From Arthrobacter sp. fls2-241-R2A-200 (lineage in GTDB: Bacteria > Actinomycetota > Actinomycetes > Actinomycetales > Micrococcaceae): a stretch of DNA of 64,000 bases. This document shows, piece after piece, positions 36,530 to 44,701 of the stretch (position 1 is the first letter of the stretch; each line of letters starts with the position of its first letter). The DNA is taken from contig NZ_JARVRJ010000009.1 in the NCBI RefSeq assembly GCF_030209745.1, positions 1 through 64,000 on the forward strand. Reading direction: 5' to 3'. Made by a program: the position numbers and the translations under genes. Below the pieces are notes generated by a model. It saw only the letters and a program-made list of their open reading frames with translations, did not search any database and was not told where the DNA came from.

Positions 36530-37416
36530 GACTTGCTTTCCTTACGAGGGCTGCGGGAGATGAAGGAGTCTGCGATCTGGTCGAAGGTGAGCCAGCTGAC
36601 GCCGTCGTGCGAGTTGATGTGTTCAATCAGGCGTTCGAGCATCAGCAGGACCTGGGGGCGTCCCGATACGTCCGGGTGAATGGTCATGGTGAACACGGCT
36701 TGGTCCATTTCGCGGTAGACCCAGTCGAACTGGTCACGCCACATCTGCTCGATATCGCGGGGATTGACGAACCCGTGGGAGTTCGGGGACGCTTTGATGA
36801 ACATCATGGGAGGCAGGTCATCCAGGTACCAGTTGGCTGGTATCTCCACGAGGTCCGTTTCCTGTCCGCGCTTGAGGGGTTCCATCCACGTCTCGGCGTC
36901 CTTGGTGTAGTCGATCTTTTTCCAGGAGTCGCCTACCCGGACGTAGTAGGGCTCAAAGTCACGGTGCATCAGGGAGTGATCGTATTTGATGCCCCGCTCG
37001 AGGAGGATTTCGTTAGTGACAGGCGAAAATTCCCACCACGGCGCAACGTAGCCTGTGGGCCTGCGACCGGACACCTTCTCGATCAGTTCGATCGAGCGGT
37101 CCAAGATGGCGGTCTCTTGTTCCCGGGTCATGGCAATCGGGTTCTCGTGCGAATATCCGTGCACGCCGATCTCGTGACCGGCGTCGACGATCATCTGTGT
37201 CAGTTCCGGGAACGTCTCGATCGAATGACCGGGCACGAACCAGGTTGCCGGGAGGTTGTATTTCTGGAACAAGCGGATCAGGCGAGGTCCCCCCACTTCG
37301 CCGCTGAACAGGCCGCGGCTAATGTCACACGGGGAGTCCTCCCCTCCATAAGATCCGAGCATGCCCGCCACTGCGTCTACGTCAACGCCGAAGGCGACTT
37401 GAATGTCCTTAGCCAT
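36526..37416 (-). CDS. Polysaccharide-deacetylase-fold amidohydrolase (cyclic-imidase-like)
   Basis: This 296-aa NodB-homology protein lacks a signal peptide, so a cell-wall role is unlikely. Metal ligands are visible in FGVDVDAV (Asp) and [10 protein letters not shown] (two His); [12 protein letters not shown] and [10 protein letters not shown] follow. The segment order and length match the cytoplasmic subgroup that includes a Pseudomonas putida cyclic imide hydrolase and Helicobacter HpPgdA. It would open cyclic imides to half-amides. A ureidoglycolate or allantoin-type substrate is an alternative. Its neighbours are a transporter and an asparaginase-like amidase. Confidence 0.8.
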   Translation of the reverse strand: MAKDIQVAFGVDVDAVAGMLGSYGGEDSPCDISRGLFSGEVGGPRLIRLFQKYNLPATWFVPGHSIETFPELTQMIVDAGHEIGVHGYSHENPIAMTREQETAILDRSIELIEKVSGRRPTGYVAPWWEFSPVTNEILLERGIKYDHSLMHRDFEPYYVRVGDSWKKIDYTKDAETWMEPLKRGQETDLVEIPANWYLDDLPPMMFIKASPNSHGFVNPRDIEQMWRDQFDWVYREMDQAVFTMTIHPDVSGRPQVLLMLERLIEHINSHDGVSWLTFDQIADSFISRSPRKESKS

Positions 37417-37460
37417 GAGATTTTCCTTTCAAAGTGTTAAGTCCGGGAGCTTTTGGGGTG

Positions 37461-38480
37461 TCAGGCGGAAGGTTTGGGGGGCCTCCCTCGGTGGGTGAAG
37501 ATTTCGCCGATCCGCTCCGGGCCGGTGTTGATGCTGAGCAGGAGGTTGAGCAGAATCAGGGCCTGCGACGGCCGGAGATGGCCGGAACCGATCGCCCCGG
37601 CGGCCCGGAGGTCTTCACCGCCGCCGCCAGCACCGTAGATCGGGACCACAGGTCCGGCGTCCACGCGGGTGCTCGTGATAACCACGACGCCGGACGCCAC
37701 GGCAGCCGCGACTTCCGAACAGAGGCTGGGGTTGGCATTGCCGCTTCCGGTGCCTTGCAGGACGATGCCTGTCGCGCCGGCCCGAAGGGCGGCGCGCATC
37801 AGGGTGGCGTCGGCGCCGGGATAGGCGGCCACGAGGTCGACGCGCGGGCAGGTTCCGCCGGGTTCCGGCAACGGCAAAGGCTCAGGCCGGCTGCCGCCGT
37901 CGAGCATTGCTACCTCTCCTTGGGCACTGACGCGACCGAGTGACCCGAAATCGGGGTTGGCGAAGGCATCAAGCCGAAGGGTCTGGCTTTTGCGGATCCC
38001 GGCTGCGGGAAAGACGCTGCCGGCAAAGTGAACCATGACGCCCTTACCCCTCCCCTCCGTCGAACCTGCAACGGCGATGGCGCGGGCCAGGTTGTCCGGC
38101 CCGTCGGGGGCTTCCGAGTCGGCAGCACGCTGCGAACCGGTGAAGACGACCGGGCGCATATCGTCATGGGTCAGGTCGGCGAGGAAGGCTGTCTCTTCCA
38201 TGGTGTCCGTTCCGTGGGTCACCACGACGCCCAAGACGTCGGGATCCTTGAGGACATCCTTGATGGTGGCGCAGATCCTGAGCATGTCCTCGAAGGTGAG
38301 CAGATACGAACCTTTCTGGAACACATCCAATACCCGGACGGGGTGGGGGGTCGGTGAGCCCATGGCTTTGAACACCTCGGCACCCGTATCGGATGCGACA
38401 GCCCCGCCTTTGTGGGATGAACGCGACGAGATGGTGCCTCCCGTGGCCAGCAGCACGACGTGGGCGCCGGTAACAGTCAT
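37461..38480 (-). CDS. Asparaginase family amidohydrolase
   Basis: This 339-aa protein of the L-asparaginase I/II fold has both catalytic threonine motifs: LLATGGTISSRSS near the N-terminus and VVTHGTDTMEETAF about 80 residues later. No signal peptide is seen, so it is cytoplasmic. It is the first gene of the operon, with GGAG before the ATG and the LacI-type operators upstream. Asparaginase-fold enzymes release ammonia from short amides. Here a half-amide from the neighbouring imidase-like enzyme is a plausible substrate, as is asparagine. Confidence 0.88.
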   Translation of the reverse strand: MTVTGAHVVLLATGGTISSRSSHKGGAVASDTGAEVFKAMGSPTPHPVRVLDVFQKGSYLLTFEDMLRICATIKDVLKDPDVLGVVVTHGTDTMEETAFLADLTHDDMRPVVFTGSQRAADSEAPDGPDNLARAIAVAGSTEGRGKGVMVHFAGSVFPAAGIRKSQTLRLDAFANPDFGSLGRVSAQGEVAMLDGGSRPEPLPLPEPGGTCPRVDLVAAYPGADATLMRAALRAGATGIVLQGTGSGNANPSLCSEVAAAVASGVVVITSTRVDAGPVVPIYGAGGGGEDLRAAGAIGSGHLRPSQALILLNLLLSINTGPERIGEIFTHRGRPPKPSA

Positions 38481-38508
38481 TTCAGCTCCGTTGGTTGCTC
38501 TGCGGCAA

Positions 38509-38530
38509 GCAACCCAATCGTTTGGGTAAC
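38509..38530. promoter_or_regulatory. LacI-type operator O1
   Basis: The core is ACCCAATCGTTTGGGT with a central CG, matching the AANCGNTT core bound by LacI-family repressors. It lies about 30 bp before the asparaginase ATG. The left outer half is imperfect compared with the second site. Confidence 0.75.
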
Positions 38531-38598
38531 TTTCCGCATTAAGGGAAGAGGCAAGAGTGGTGAATGGCGCCGGGGGTGTGGCGCCTGGTGGTCTGCCC

Positions 38599-38620
38599 GT
38601 TACCCAATCGTTTGGGTAAC
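38599..38620. promoter_or_regulatory. LacI-type operator O2
   Basis: Perfect 9-bp arms GTTACCCAA and TTGGGTAAC flank TCGT. The centre is 90 bp from that of O1. It overlaps the -35 TTGGGT of the lacI-side promoter, whose -10 TATAGA (38634-38639) is 16 bp away, so the regulator probably represses itself too. Confidence 0.8.
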
Positions 38621-38641
38621 ACTGAAAAACGACTATAGAAT

Positions 38642-38655
38642 GTGAAGGAGGTCAC
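38642..38655. promoter_or_regulatory. CRP-type site
   Basis: GTGA-N6-TCAC, preceded by T and followed by G, fits the CRP/GlxR consensus of actinobacteria. It lies just downstream of the -10 of the regulator gene, where binding could block transcription. Confidence 0.4.
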
Positions 38656-38725
38656 GTCAAGGGGTGCCCTAAGACCTTCCGTAACAGACCTGGGCTACAG
38701 TGATGCCGGTGGGCAGGAGAGGGAC

Positions 38726-39775
38726 ATGAAAGAAAAGGCCGACGGCGACGCTGCGGTCACGTTGAAGGATCTGGCACGGGAGCTGGGCGTTCATCCCTCC
38801 ACGGTTTCCCGGGTCCTGCACTCCGGGTCCGACGTAGCCAAGGGAGCTGCCTCGGCTGCGACGGCGGAGCGCGTCCGTGAACTGGCCCGGAAGCTCGGCT
38901 ACTCCCCCGATCCGCAGGCCGCCAGCCTTCGGACCAGGCGGACCAAGTTGCTCGGCGTCATCGTCCCGCGGCTCTCGGACCTGGTCCTCGCAATCATGTA
39001 CGAGGGCATCGATGCGGCCTCAGCGCAGGTGGGTTACTCCGCTTTCGTGATGAACTCGCGCGACGACCCCGAAGAACAGCGACGGAAGATTGACCTCATG
39101 CTTGCCCGCAGGGTGGACGGCCTGATCATTGGCGACGCCCATCTGGACAGCAGCCTCCTCCAGGAACTTACTGACCGCAAGGTTCCCTTCGTGCTGATGA
39201 ACCGTCGGGTGCCCGGCTACCCATCTGCCACGTGTGACGACGTCGTTGGCGGTGAACTCGTGGCTGCTCACTTGTGGGAAATGGGCCACCGGCAAGTGGC
39301 GGTTATTGCGGGCGAACCGTATGCGAGTACCGGCGTCGACCGTACAGCCGGATTCCTGGACCGCTGGCGGTCACTGGGTGGCACCATTTCCGACGACGAC
39401 GTGGTGCTGTCCAGGTTCGATACGGCCGGCGGCCGCGAGGCCGCAGAAAAAATCCTCGCCAACAGCAAGATCTGCCCTACCGCCATCTTCGCCGTCAACG
39501 ATTTCGCAGCCATTGGAGCCATGGGCGCTTTGCGCTCCCGCGGCCTCACAGTAGGAGAGGACGTCGCGGTTGTGGGCTACAACGACACGTCCCTGGCGGC
39601 CGAGCTTCCCGTCCCGTTGACTTCGGTCCATTCCCCGATGGAGGACATCGGACGGACGGCATTGCAGCTCATGCAGGCCGTGCTCAGGGGCGAAAAACCC
39701 GAGCCGGCAAGGTTAACGCCAACGCTGCGGGTGCGGGAAAGCAGCGCTGCCAAGGCGCCGTCGATTGCCGGTTAA
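38726..39775 (+). CDS. LacI-family transcriptional repressor
   Basis: This 349-aa regulator has an N-terminal helix-turn-helix, VTLKDLARELGVHPSTVSRVLHSG, the hinge-helix region SPDPQAASLRT, and a periplasmic-binding-like effector domain (DDVVGGELVAAHLWEMGH, AVVGYNDTSLAAE). ATG 38726 has GGAGAGG directly upstream; the frame is open to 38642 but that stretch is unconserved. It is divergent from the catabolic operon and flanked by two matching palindromes, so it very likely controls both. The effector is unknown. Confidence 0.92.
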   Translation: MKEKADGDAAVTLKDLARELGVHPSTVSRVLHSGSDVAKGAASAATAERVRELARKLGYSPDPQAASLRTRRTKLLGVIVPRLSDLVLAIMYEGIDAASAQVGYSAFVMNSRDDPEEQRRKIDLMLARRVDGLIIGDAHLDSSLLQELTDRKVPFVLMNRRVPGYPSATCDDVVGGELVAAHLWEMGHRQVAVIAGEPYASTGVDRTAGFLDRWRSLGGTISDDDVVLSRFDTAGGREAAEKILANSKICPTAIFAVNDFAAIGAMGALRSRGLTVGEDVAVVGYNDTSLAAELPVPLTSVHSPMEDIGRTALQLMQAVLRGEKPEPARLTPTLRVRESSAAKAPSIAG

Positions 39776-39793
39776 AGCCGTCGTCACTTAACC

Positions 39794-39839
39794 AAAAGCG
39801 CCCCGCGCACAACCGAATGGTTGCATGCGGGGCGCTTTT
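39794..39839. terminator. Terminator between the LacI gene and aldo/keto reductase
   Basis: AAAAGCGCCCCGC pairs with GCGGGGCGCTTTT, and CAACC/GGTTG extends the stem. It is symmetric and suits both convergent genes. Confidence 0.88.
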
Positions 39840-39858
39840 AGTTAGCGCTGAACAGTGC

Positions 39859-40698
39859 TTAGGCGAAGTCGGAGACTGCAGGATCGGGGCCGATGCGGCC
39901 TTCGGTGCCGCGGTCCAGACTGCTGATGGCCTCGACGTCGGTTGCGTCCAACGTGACGTTCAAGGCGGCGAAGTTCTCCTGGATCCGTGACTCGGTGACG
40001 GACTTGGGGATGACGACATTGCCGATCGTCAGGTGCCATGCGATGACAACCTGTGCCGGTGTGGCACCGTGCTTCTCAGCGATCTCGGCAATAGTGGCGT
40101 TCTCCAGAAGTTCGCCGCCCTGTCCGAGGGGCGACCAAGCCTGGGTCAGGATGCCCTTGGAGGCGTTGAACTCGCGGAGGTCGGCCTGGTTGAAGAACGG
40201 GTGCAGTTCAACCTGGTTGATGGCCGGAACGACCCCGGTTTCATCGATGATGCGCTGCAGGCCCTCCTTTGTGAAGTTGGAGACTCCGATGGACTTGACC
40301 CGGCCGCGCTTCTTGAGCTCGATCAGGGCCTTCCAGGTGTCGACGTACTTTTCCTGCTTGGGCTGCTGCCAGTGGATGAGGTACAGGTCCAGTGTCTGGA
40401 TTCCGAGGCGGTCCATGGACGCTTCGAAGGCCTCCAGCGTGGACTCGTAACCTTGGTCGGCGTTCCACAGCTTGGTGGTGATGAAGATTTCCTCAGCAGA
40501 CAAGCCCGAGGACGCGATGGCACGGCCGACGCCGGACTCGTTGCCATAGATCTTAGCGGTGTCGATGTGGCGGAAGCCGGCTTCGAACGCTTGACGCACC
40601 ACTTTTTCGGCTACATCGTCTTCAACTTGCCACACCCCGTAGCCGAGCTGGGGAATAGTGTTGCCGTCGTTGAATGTAAGTGTGGGAGAGGAAGTCAT
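39859..40698 (-). CDS. Aldo/keto reductase
   Basis: This 279-aa NADPH-dependent reductase has the tetrad Asp and Tyr in HIDTAKIYGNE, Lys in TTKLWN and His in LIHWQQP, and the phosphate-binding loop IPKSVTESRI. It resembles the 2,5-diketo-D-gluconate reductase branch. It is separated from the LacI gene by a bidirectional terminator and is probably independent of that regulon. The substrate is unknown. Confidence 0.9.
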   Translation of the reverse strand: MTSSPTLTFNDGNTIPQLGYGVWQVEDDVAEKVVRQAFEAGFRHIDTAKIYGNESGVGRAIASSGLSAEEIFITTKLWNADQGYESTLEAFEASMDRLGIQTLDLYLIHWQQPKQEKYVDTWKALIELKKRGRVKSIGVSNFTKEGLQRIIDETGVVPAINQVELHPFFNQADLREFNASKGILTQAWSPLGQGGELLENATIAEIAEKHGATPAQVVIAWHLTIGNVVIPKSVTESRIQENFAALNVTLDATDVEAISSLDRGTEGRIGPDPAVSDFA

Positions 40699-40822
40699 GG
40701 TCCCATAGTGCCAGCAGTGGTTGCCTCAGGCACCCAGGATTGCCCTTATCAGCTATCCGCTTAACTCATTGTAAAAACGGAATAACCGCGCACGCTCGTA
40801 GTTGCTGACGCCGCCCTTTAAC

Positions 40823-41263
40823 CTAGCCTCGGAGTTGGCGCTCGGCGTCCTCGACTTGTTCGTACACCGACTCCAAGCGACGCCGGACAGACAATGCGCC
40901 CACGGGCACCGGACCCACCGCAAGCCGCAACATGGCGGCAGCCTCTGCCGTGGTGGCCAGCGAATTTCCGGCCTTGGAAAGGGCCCGGTGCACACCGGCG
41001 AGCGGCCCCGGGACGTCCAGCCCATCACTTGGAGAGCGCTTCTGGGCCTCCACACAAATAGACCTGACACGTGGGGATAACTCAGCGAGCTCGTTGGCGA
41101 TTACTAAAAGTTCGCCATAAAGCTGTTCGTCGTCTACGCCCTCCAGGACCTGGTGATACCGGTCCAACCCGCGGTGAAAGCGGTCGTGGGCCCTGCGCCA
41201 AATACCCTTGCCGAGCTCGAGATCATCTCTCCGCCCTTGCCGGACGGCCCCAAAGAAACCCAT
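40823..41263 (-). CDS. Uncharacterised protein next to the proteasome activator
   Basis: This 146-aa protein from ATG 41263 (MGFFGAVRQG) is charged and predicted to be largely helical, without a signal or membrane segment. It starts 8 bp after the bpa stop codon, so it is co-transcribed with it. I recognise no family. The link to protein degradation rests only on the neighbour. A much longer upstream frame to 41509 is an antisense-like extension inside bpa and is rejected. Confidence 0.7.
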   Translation of the reverse strand: MGFFGAVRQGRRDDLELGKGIWRRAHDRFHRGLDRYHQVLEGVDDEQLYGELLVIANELAELSPRVRSICVEAQKRSPSDGLDVPGPLAGVHRALSKAGNSLATTAEAAAMLRLAVGPVPVGALSVRRRLESVYEQVEDAERQLRG

Positions 41264-41271
41264 GCGCCAGC

Positions 41272-41883
41272 TCAGAGGTACTGGCCGGGACGGTGGTCCG
41301 GATCTTCCGGGCGCCCCCGCGGCGCGGTGCCCGGAGCGCCGGGAGCAGCTGCGCGCTGGGGCTGGCCGTTCTCGCCGATGACGATTCCGGGCGCGATCAC
41401 CGTGCCCGGGGGGAGCTGGCGGAGTTGCATTTGGGCGGCTGCGTGCTCCTTGGCGGCCTGCTGCGCCGCTATGGCCGCCTGGATTCCGTGGAAAAGCCCT
41501 TCGAGCCATCCCACAAGCTGGGCCTGTGCGATGCGCAGCTCTGCGTCGCTGGGGGTGGTTTCCTCGGGAAACGGCAACGTGATCCGCTCCAGCTCTTCGA
41601 TCAGCTGCGGAGCGAGTCCGTCCTCGAGTTCCTTGATGGAGCGTTCGTGGATTTCGGCCAGGCGACCCCGTGCGGCGTCATCCAACGGGGCACTCTTTAC
41701 CTCTTCAAGGAGCTGGCGGATCATGGTGCCGATCCGCATGACTTTTGCCGGCTCGTCCACGAGTTCTTGGAGGGTAGCGCCATGCGGCGGCTCCGCGGGT
41801 GCTTCGGCATCCACGGGAGTGCCTTCCACGGGGGTGTCGTCCGAAGCCTCATCCGCAGGCTGAATGTTGTTCAGATCGCTCAT
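41272..41883 (-). CDS. bpa: Bacterial proteasome activator Bpa/PafE
   Basis: Bpa forms a dodecameric ATP-independent ring that opens the 20S proteasome gate. The 203-aa sequence has an acidic disordered N-terminus, a helical core (LQELVDEPAKVMRIGTMIRQLLEEV to WLEGLFHGIQAAI), a disordered Pro/Gly/Arg tail and the C-terminal GQYL (200-203), the motif that docks into proteasome pockets. This implies a 20S proteasome elsewhere in the genome; none is in the window. Confidence 0.9.
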   Translation of the reverse strand: MSDLNNIQPADEASDDTPVEGTPVDAEAPAEPPHGATLQELVDEPAKVMRIGTMIRQLLEEVKSAPLDDAARGRLAEIHERSIKELEDGLAPQLIEELERITLPFPEETTPSDAELRIAQAQLVGWLEGLFHGIQAAIAAQQAAKEHAAAQMQLRQLPPGTVIAPGIVIGENGQPQRAAAPGAPGTAPRGRPEDPDHRPGQYL

Positions 41884-41965
41884 TGGTTCATACTCTCATG
41901 TGGTTCGCAGGGTCCCGGAGCCGAGGGTCAATTTTGGACTTCGTCCGTAGCGAAAAGGCCCGGAA

Positions 41966-42505
41966 CTACTGGTTGCCTCCCGGTTGGAATTGGACCATCC
42001 GCGCCTCGCACAGATCCAGCCAACGCACCTCAGCCTCGGCTTGGAATATCAGCGAATCCAGGACGAGGAGCCATGCCGTATCCGCGGGTCGCTGGTTCGC
42101 ACCGACCGACTTCCTCGACTGCGTATGTTCCTGTAGGGCCCTGAGGGATGCCTCGCGTTGGGATTGGATGACGGCCGAAACATCCACTCCGGGCATCGTC
42201 ACAGCGAGCGCGAGTTTGATGGCGATCTCGTTCCGGGGCGGATTGCCCCGGTCCACCGCCCCTGAAAACCACGCCCGGACTTGCTCAGCCCCCGCCTCGG
42301 TGAGGCTGTAGATGACGTGGCCGCCGCCGTCGTCGCCCTCTTTGGTGACTAAGCCGTCCCGCTCCAACCGGTCCAGAGTGGTGTACACCTGTCCGATATT
42401 CAGCGGCCAGGCTGCACCGGTCCGATCCTCGAACTCGACGCGTAGCTCGTAGCCGTAACGCGGTTGGCCGTGAAGCAGTGCCAGCAGGCTGTGCCGGATA
42501 GACAT
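41966..42505 (-). CDS. PadR-family transcriptional regulator
   Basis: This 179-aa regulator has the PadR winged helix: SIRHSLLALLHGQPRYGYELR, NIGQVYTTLDRLERDGLV and HVIYSLTEAGAEQV, then a helical C-terminal dimerisation domain. It lies 30 bp downstream of a quinone reductase gene on the same strand. PadR proteins often sense phenolic or quinone stress, so local regulation of that gene is plausible. Confidence 0.9.
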   Translation of the reverse strand: MSIRHSLLALLHGQPRYGYELRVEFEDRTGAAWPLNIGQVYTTLDRLERDGLVTKEGDDGGGHVIYSLTEAGAEQVRAWFSGAVDRGNPPRNEIAIKLALAVTMPGVDVSAVIQSQREASLRALQEHTQSRKSVGANQRPADTAWLLVLDSLIFQAEAEVRWLDLCEARMVQFQPGGNQ

Positions 42506-42535
42506 GGTGCTCCTTGCTGCCTTGGGACGGACGGA

Positions 42536-43519
42536 TCAGAGAAGCAACAGCACCTTACCCATGTGCTCGCCGCTATCGAAGTATTCGTGGGCCTGCTGGA
42601 CCTGCTCCAACGGGAAAGTCTTCGCTACGAGGGGCTTGATGCGCCCGTCGGTGAGCATTGGCCATACAACCTCGCGGACGGCAGACATGATGATGCCTTT
42701 TTCGGCCACCGGGCGCGGACGGAGGGCGGTGCCGATGACGGCGGCGCGCTTGCTGAGGAGCTGCCCGAGGTTGATTTCGGCCTTGGTCCCGCCTTGGAGG
42801 CCGATGATGACCAGGCGGCCGTAGTCGGCGAGCGCATCTATGTTTTGTTGCAGGGATTTGGCGCCCACGACGTCGAGGATCACGTCTGCGCCTTTGCCTC
42901 CGTTGGAGGCTTTGAGGCTTTCGGGGAAATCCTCCTCGGTGTAATTGATGGCGATGTCGGCTCCGAGGAAGGCTTTGGCCGTACTAACTTTTTCGTCTGT
43001 CCCTGCCGTTGTTGCCACGGTGGCTCCGTACGCTTTGGCCAGCTGAATAGCCATGGTGCCGATGCCGCCGGTGGCACCGTGGATAAGGACCGTCTCACCG
43101 GGCTGCAGCTGGGCCGTCATGATGAGGTTCGAGTACACGGTCGCTGCGACTTCAGGAAGCGCCGCAGCCGTGATCAGGTCCACGCCCTCGGGAATCCGGA
43201 GGACCTGTTCGGCCGAGACCGCAACCTGTTGGGCGTACCCGCCACCGGCCAGCAGGGCCACCACTTTGTCTCCGAGGGAGAAGGCCTTGGTCACGCCGGG
43301 ACCGAAGGCCGCGATCCGGCCCGATACTTCAAGTCCGGGGATGTCCGAGGCGCCCGGAGGCGGCGGGTAGAAGCCGCGGCGCTGCTGGACATCGGCCCGG
43401 TTCAGGCCGGCGGCGACGACGTCGATCAGCACCTCGCCGTTGCCCGGCACCGGAGCAGGGACTTCCCGGATGTCGAGGACCTCGGGCCCGCCAGGCTCTG
43501 AGATGTAGACGGCTTTCAT
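42536..43519 (-). CDS. Quinone oxidoreductase (zinc-free MDR family)
   Basis: This 327-aa NADPH-dependent oxidoreductase of the medium-chain family is close to the PIG3/TED3 quinone reductases. It has IPGLEVSGRIAAFGPGV in the catalytic domain and the Rossmann motif LIHGATGGIGTMAIQLA. The structural and catalytic zinc ligands of alcohol dehydrogenases are absent. It is the first gene of an operon with a PadR regulator. Confidence 0.9.
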   Translation of the reverse strand: MKAVYISEPGGPEVLDIREVPAPVPGNGEVLIDVVAAGLNRADVQQRRGFYPPPPGASDIPGLEVSGRIAAFGPGVTKAFSLGDKVVALLAGGGYAQQVAVSAEQVLRIPEGVDLITAAALPEVAATVYSNLIMTAQLQPGETVLIHGATGGIGTMAIQLAKAYGATVATTAGTDEKVSTAKAFLGADIAINYTEEDFPESLKASNGGKGADVILDVVGAKSLQQNIDALADYGRLVIIGLQGGTKAEINLGQLLSKRAAVIGTALRPRPVAEKGIIMSAVREVVWPMLTDGRIKPLVAKTFPLEQVQQAHEYFDSGEHMGKVLLLL

Positions 43520-43618
43520 GACGAACTCCCGGTTTCTTGCTTGTGCTCCAGCCCCGGGGCAGGGACTGGTACGGGCTGTTTTGGTACAGCCAACTCCCTA
43601 TGAAAGACTACTAGGCAG

Positions 43619-43706
43619 GGAAGGTTGTCCGAGCGGCCTAAGGAGCTGGTCTTGAAAACCAGTGTGCGGTAACCCCGTACCAAGGGTTCAAATCCCTTAC
43701 CTTCCG
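43619..43706 (+). tRNA. tRNA-Ser(TGA)
   Basis: Acceptor GGAAGGT/ACCTTCC, a long variable arm typical of serine tRNAs, anticodon loop CTTGAAA with anticodon TGA, and T loop TTCAAAT. CCA follows directly at 43707-43709. It decodes UCA and probably other UCN codons. Confidence 0.94.
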
Positions 43707-43714
43707 CCAATGCA

Positions 43715-43744
43715 GTGCCCCGGGTTCCAGCCCGGGGCACTTTT
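43715..43744 (+). terminator. Terminator of tRNA-Ser(TGA)
   Basis: GTGCCCCGGG pairs with CCCGGGGCAC around TTCCAG and is followed by TTTT. Confidence 0.88.
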
Positions 43745-43851
43745 GCGTTTTCATTGAAAGTGTCAGACCCCCCGCATAGTCTTCTCAGTGTCTCCACCAT
43801 CTTCGGATACCGCCGAATCTTGGCAGCAGAACAACAACGGGAGCTTGACGT

Positions 43852-44637
43852 ATGCCTACCCCTGATATCACCCCCGGCGCTCCATGCTGGATCGACCTCA
43901 TGACCACCGATACGGAGAAGGCGAAAGCTTTCTATACAGCCCTCTTCGGCTGGACGTATGAAACAGGCGACCAGGAAACCTACGGCGGTTATATCACCGC
44001 TTCCAAGGATGGCCGTTTGGTTGCCGGCATTATGCAGAAGCAGGAAGACATGGGCGGCATGCCCGATCTCTGGTCCACCTACCTGCGCACGGACGATATC
44101 AAAGCCACCACCGAAGCTGCCGCCGCGAACGGCGGCCAGGTGTATATGGAACCCATGGATGTCCCCGAACAGGGCGCCATGGCTATGTACGCTGATTCAT
44201 CCGGAGCCTCCGTTGGTGCGTGGCAATTCGGGCAGATGAAGGGCTTCCAGCTTGCTGCGGAGTCCGGCGCTCCGGCGTGGCATGAACTCCTCGCCAAGGA
44301 CTATGAGTCTGCTGTGGCGTTCTACCGGAACGTCTTTGGGTGGGAAACCGCCGTCATGAGCGACACCCCGGAGTTCCGTTACACCACCTTGGGCTCCGGC
44401 GACGACGCCAAGGCAGGCATCATGGACGCATCCGGATTCCTTCCGGAGGAAGTTCCCTCCATGTGGAGCGTGTACTTTGCCGTGGACGATGTAGACGCCA
44501 CTGTGGAGCGGGCCGTGGGCCTCGGCGCCTCGGTGATCCAGCCTGCCGAGGACACGCCTTTCGGGCGGCTGGCCACCGTATCCGATCCCACCGGCGCGGT
44601 TTTCAAGGTGGTACAGGCCCTGAACCCGGGCGCGTAG
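43852..44637 (+). CDS. Two-domain VOC (glyoxalase/dioxygenase fold) protein
   Basis: This 261-aa protein consists of two homologous halves: PGAPCWIDLMTTDTEKAKAFY (residue 7 on) and GAPAWHELLAKDYESAVAFY (about residue 139 on). Each has the beta-alpha-beta-beta-beta pattern of the VOC superfamily and a FGW motif. The first metal-ligand position is Asp in one half and Glu in the other. Members include hydroxylase-like and resistance proteins; no specific reaction can be named. Confidence 0.85.
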   Translation: MPTPDITPGAPCWIDLMTTDTEKAKAFYTALFGWTYETGDQETYGGYITASKDGRLVAGIMQKQEDMGGMPDLWSTYLRTDDIKATTEAAAANGGQVYMEPMDVPEQGAMAMYADSSGASVGAWQFGQMKGFQLAAESGAPAWHELLAKDYESAVAFYRNVFGWETAVMSDTPEFRYTTLGSGDDAKAGIMDASGFLPEEVPSMWSVYFAVDDVDATVERAVGLGASVIQPAEDTPFGRLATVSDPTGAVFKVVQALNPGA

Positions 44638-44661
44638 GGCTACAAAGCTGACACCTTGAGG

Positions 44662-44693
44662 CAGGGCCGCTCAGTGAGTGATGGGCGGCCCTG
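44662..44693. terminator. Hairpin between convergent VOC and FAD-protein genes
   Basis: CAGGGCCGC (44662-44670) pairs with GCGGCCCTG (44685-44693). There is no T-tract on either side, so it is a weak or factor-dependent terminator. Confidence 0.45.
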
Positions 44694-44701
44694 AACCGCC
44701 G

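Noticed and set aside
43619..43744. Pseudo-tRNA or IS insertion at the second tRNA-Ser
   Set aside because: tRNA-Ser(TGA) has its own normal terminator and no IS-like ends follow it.
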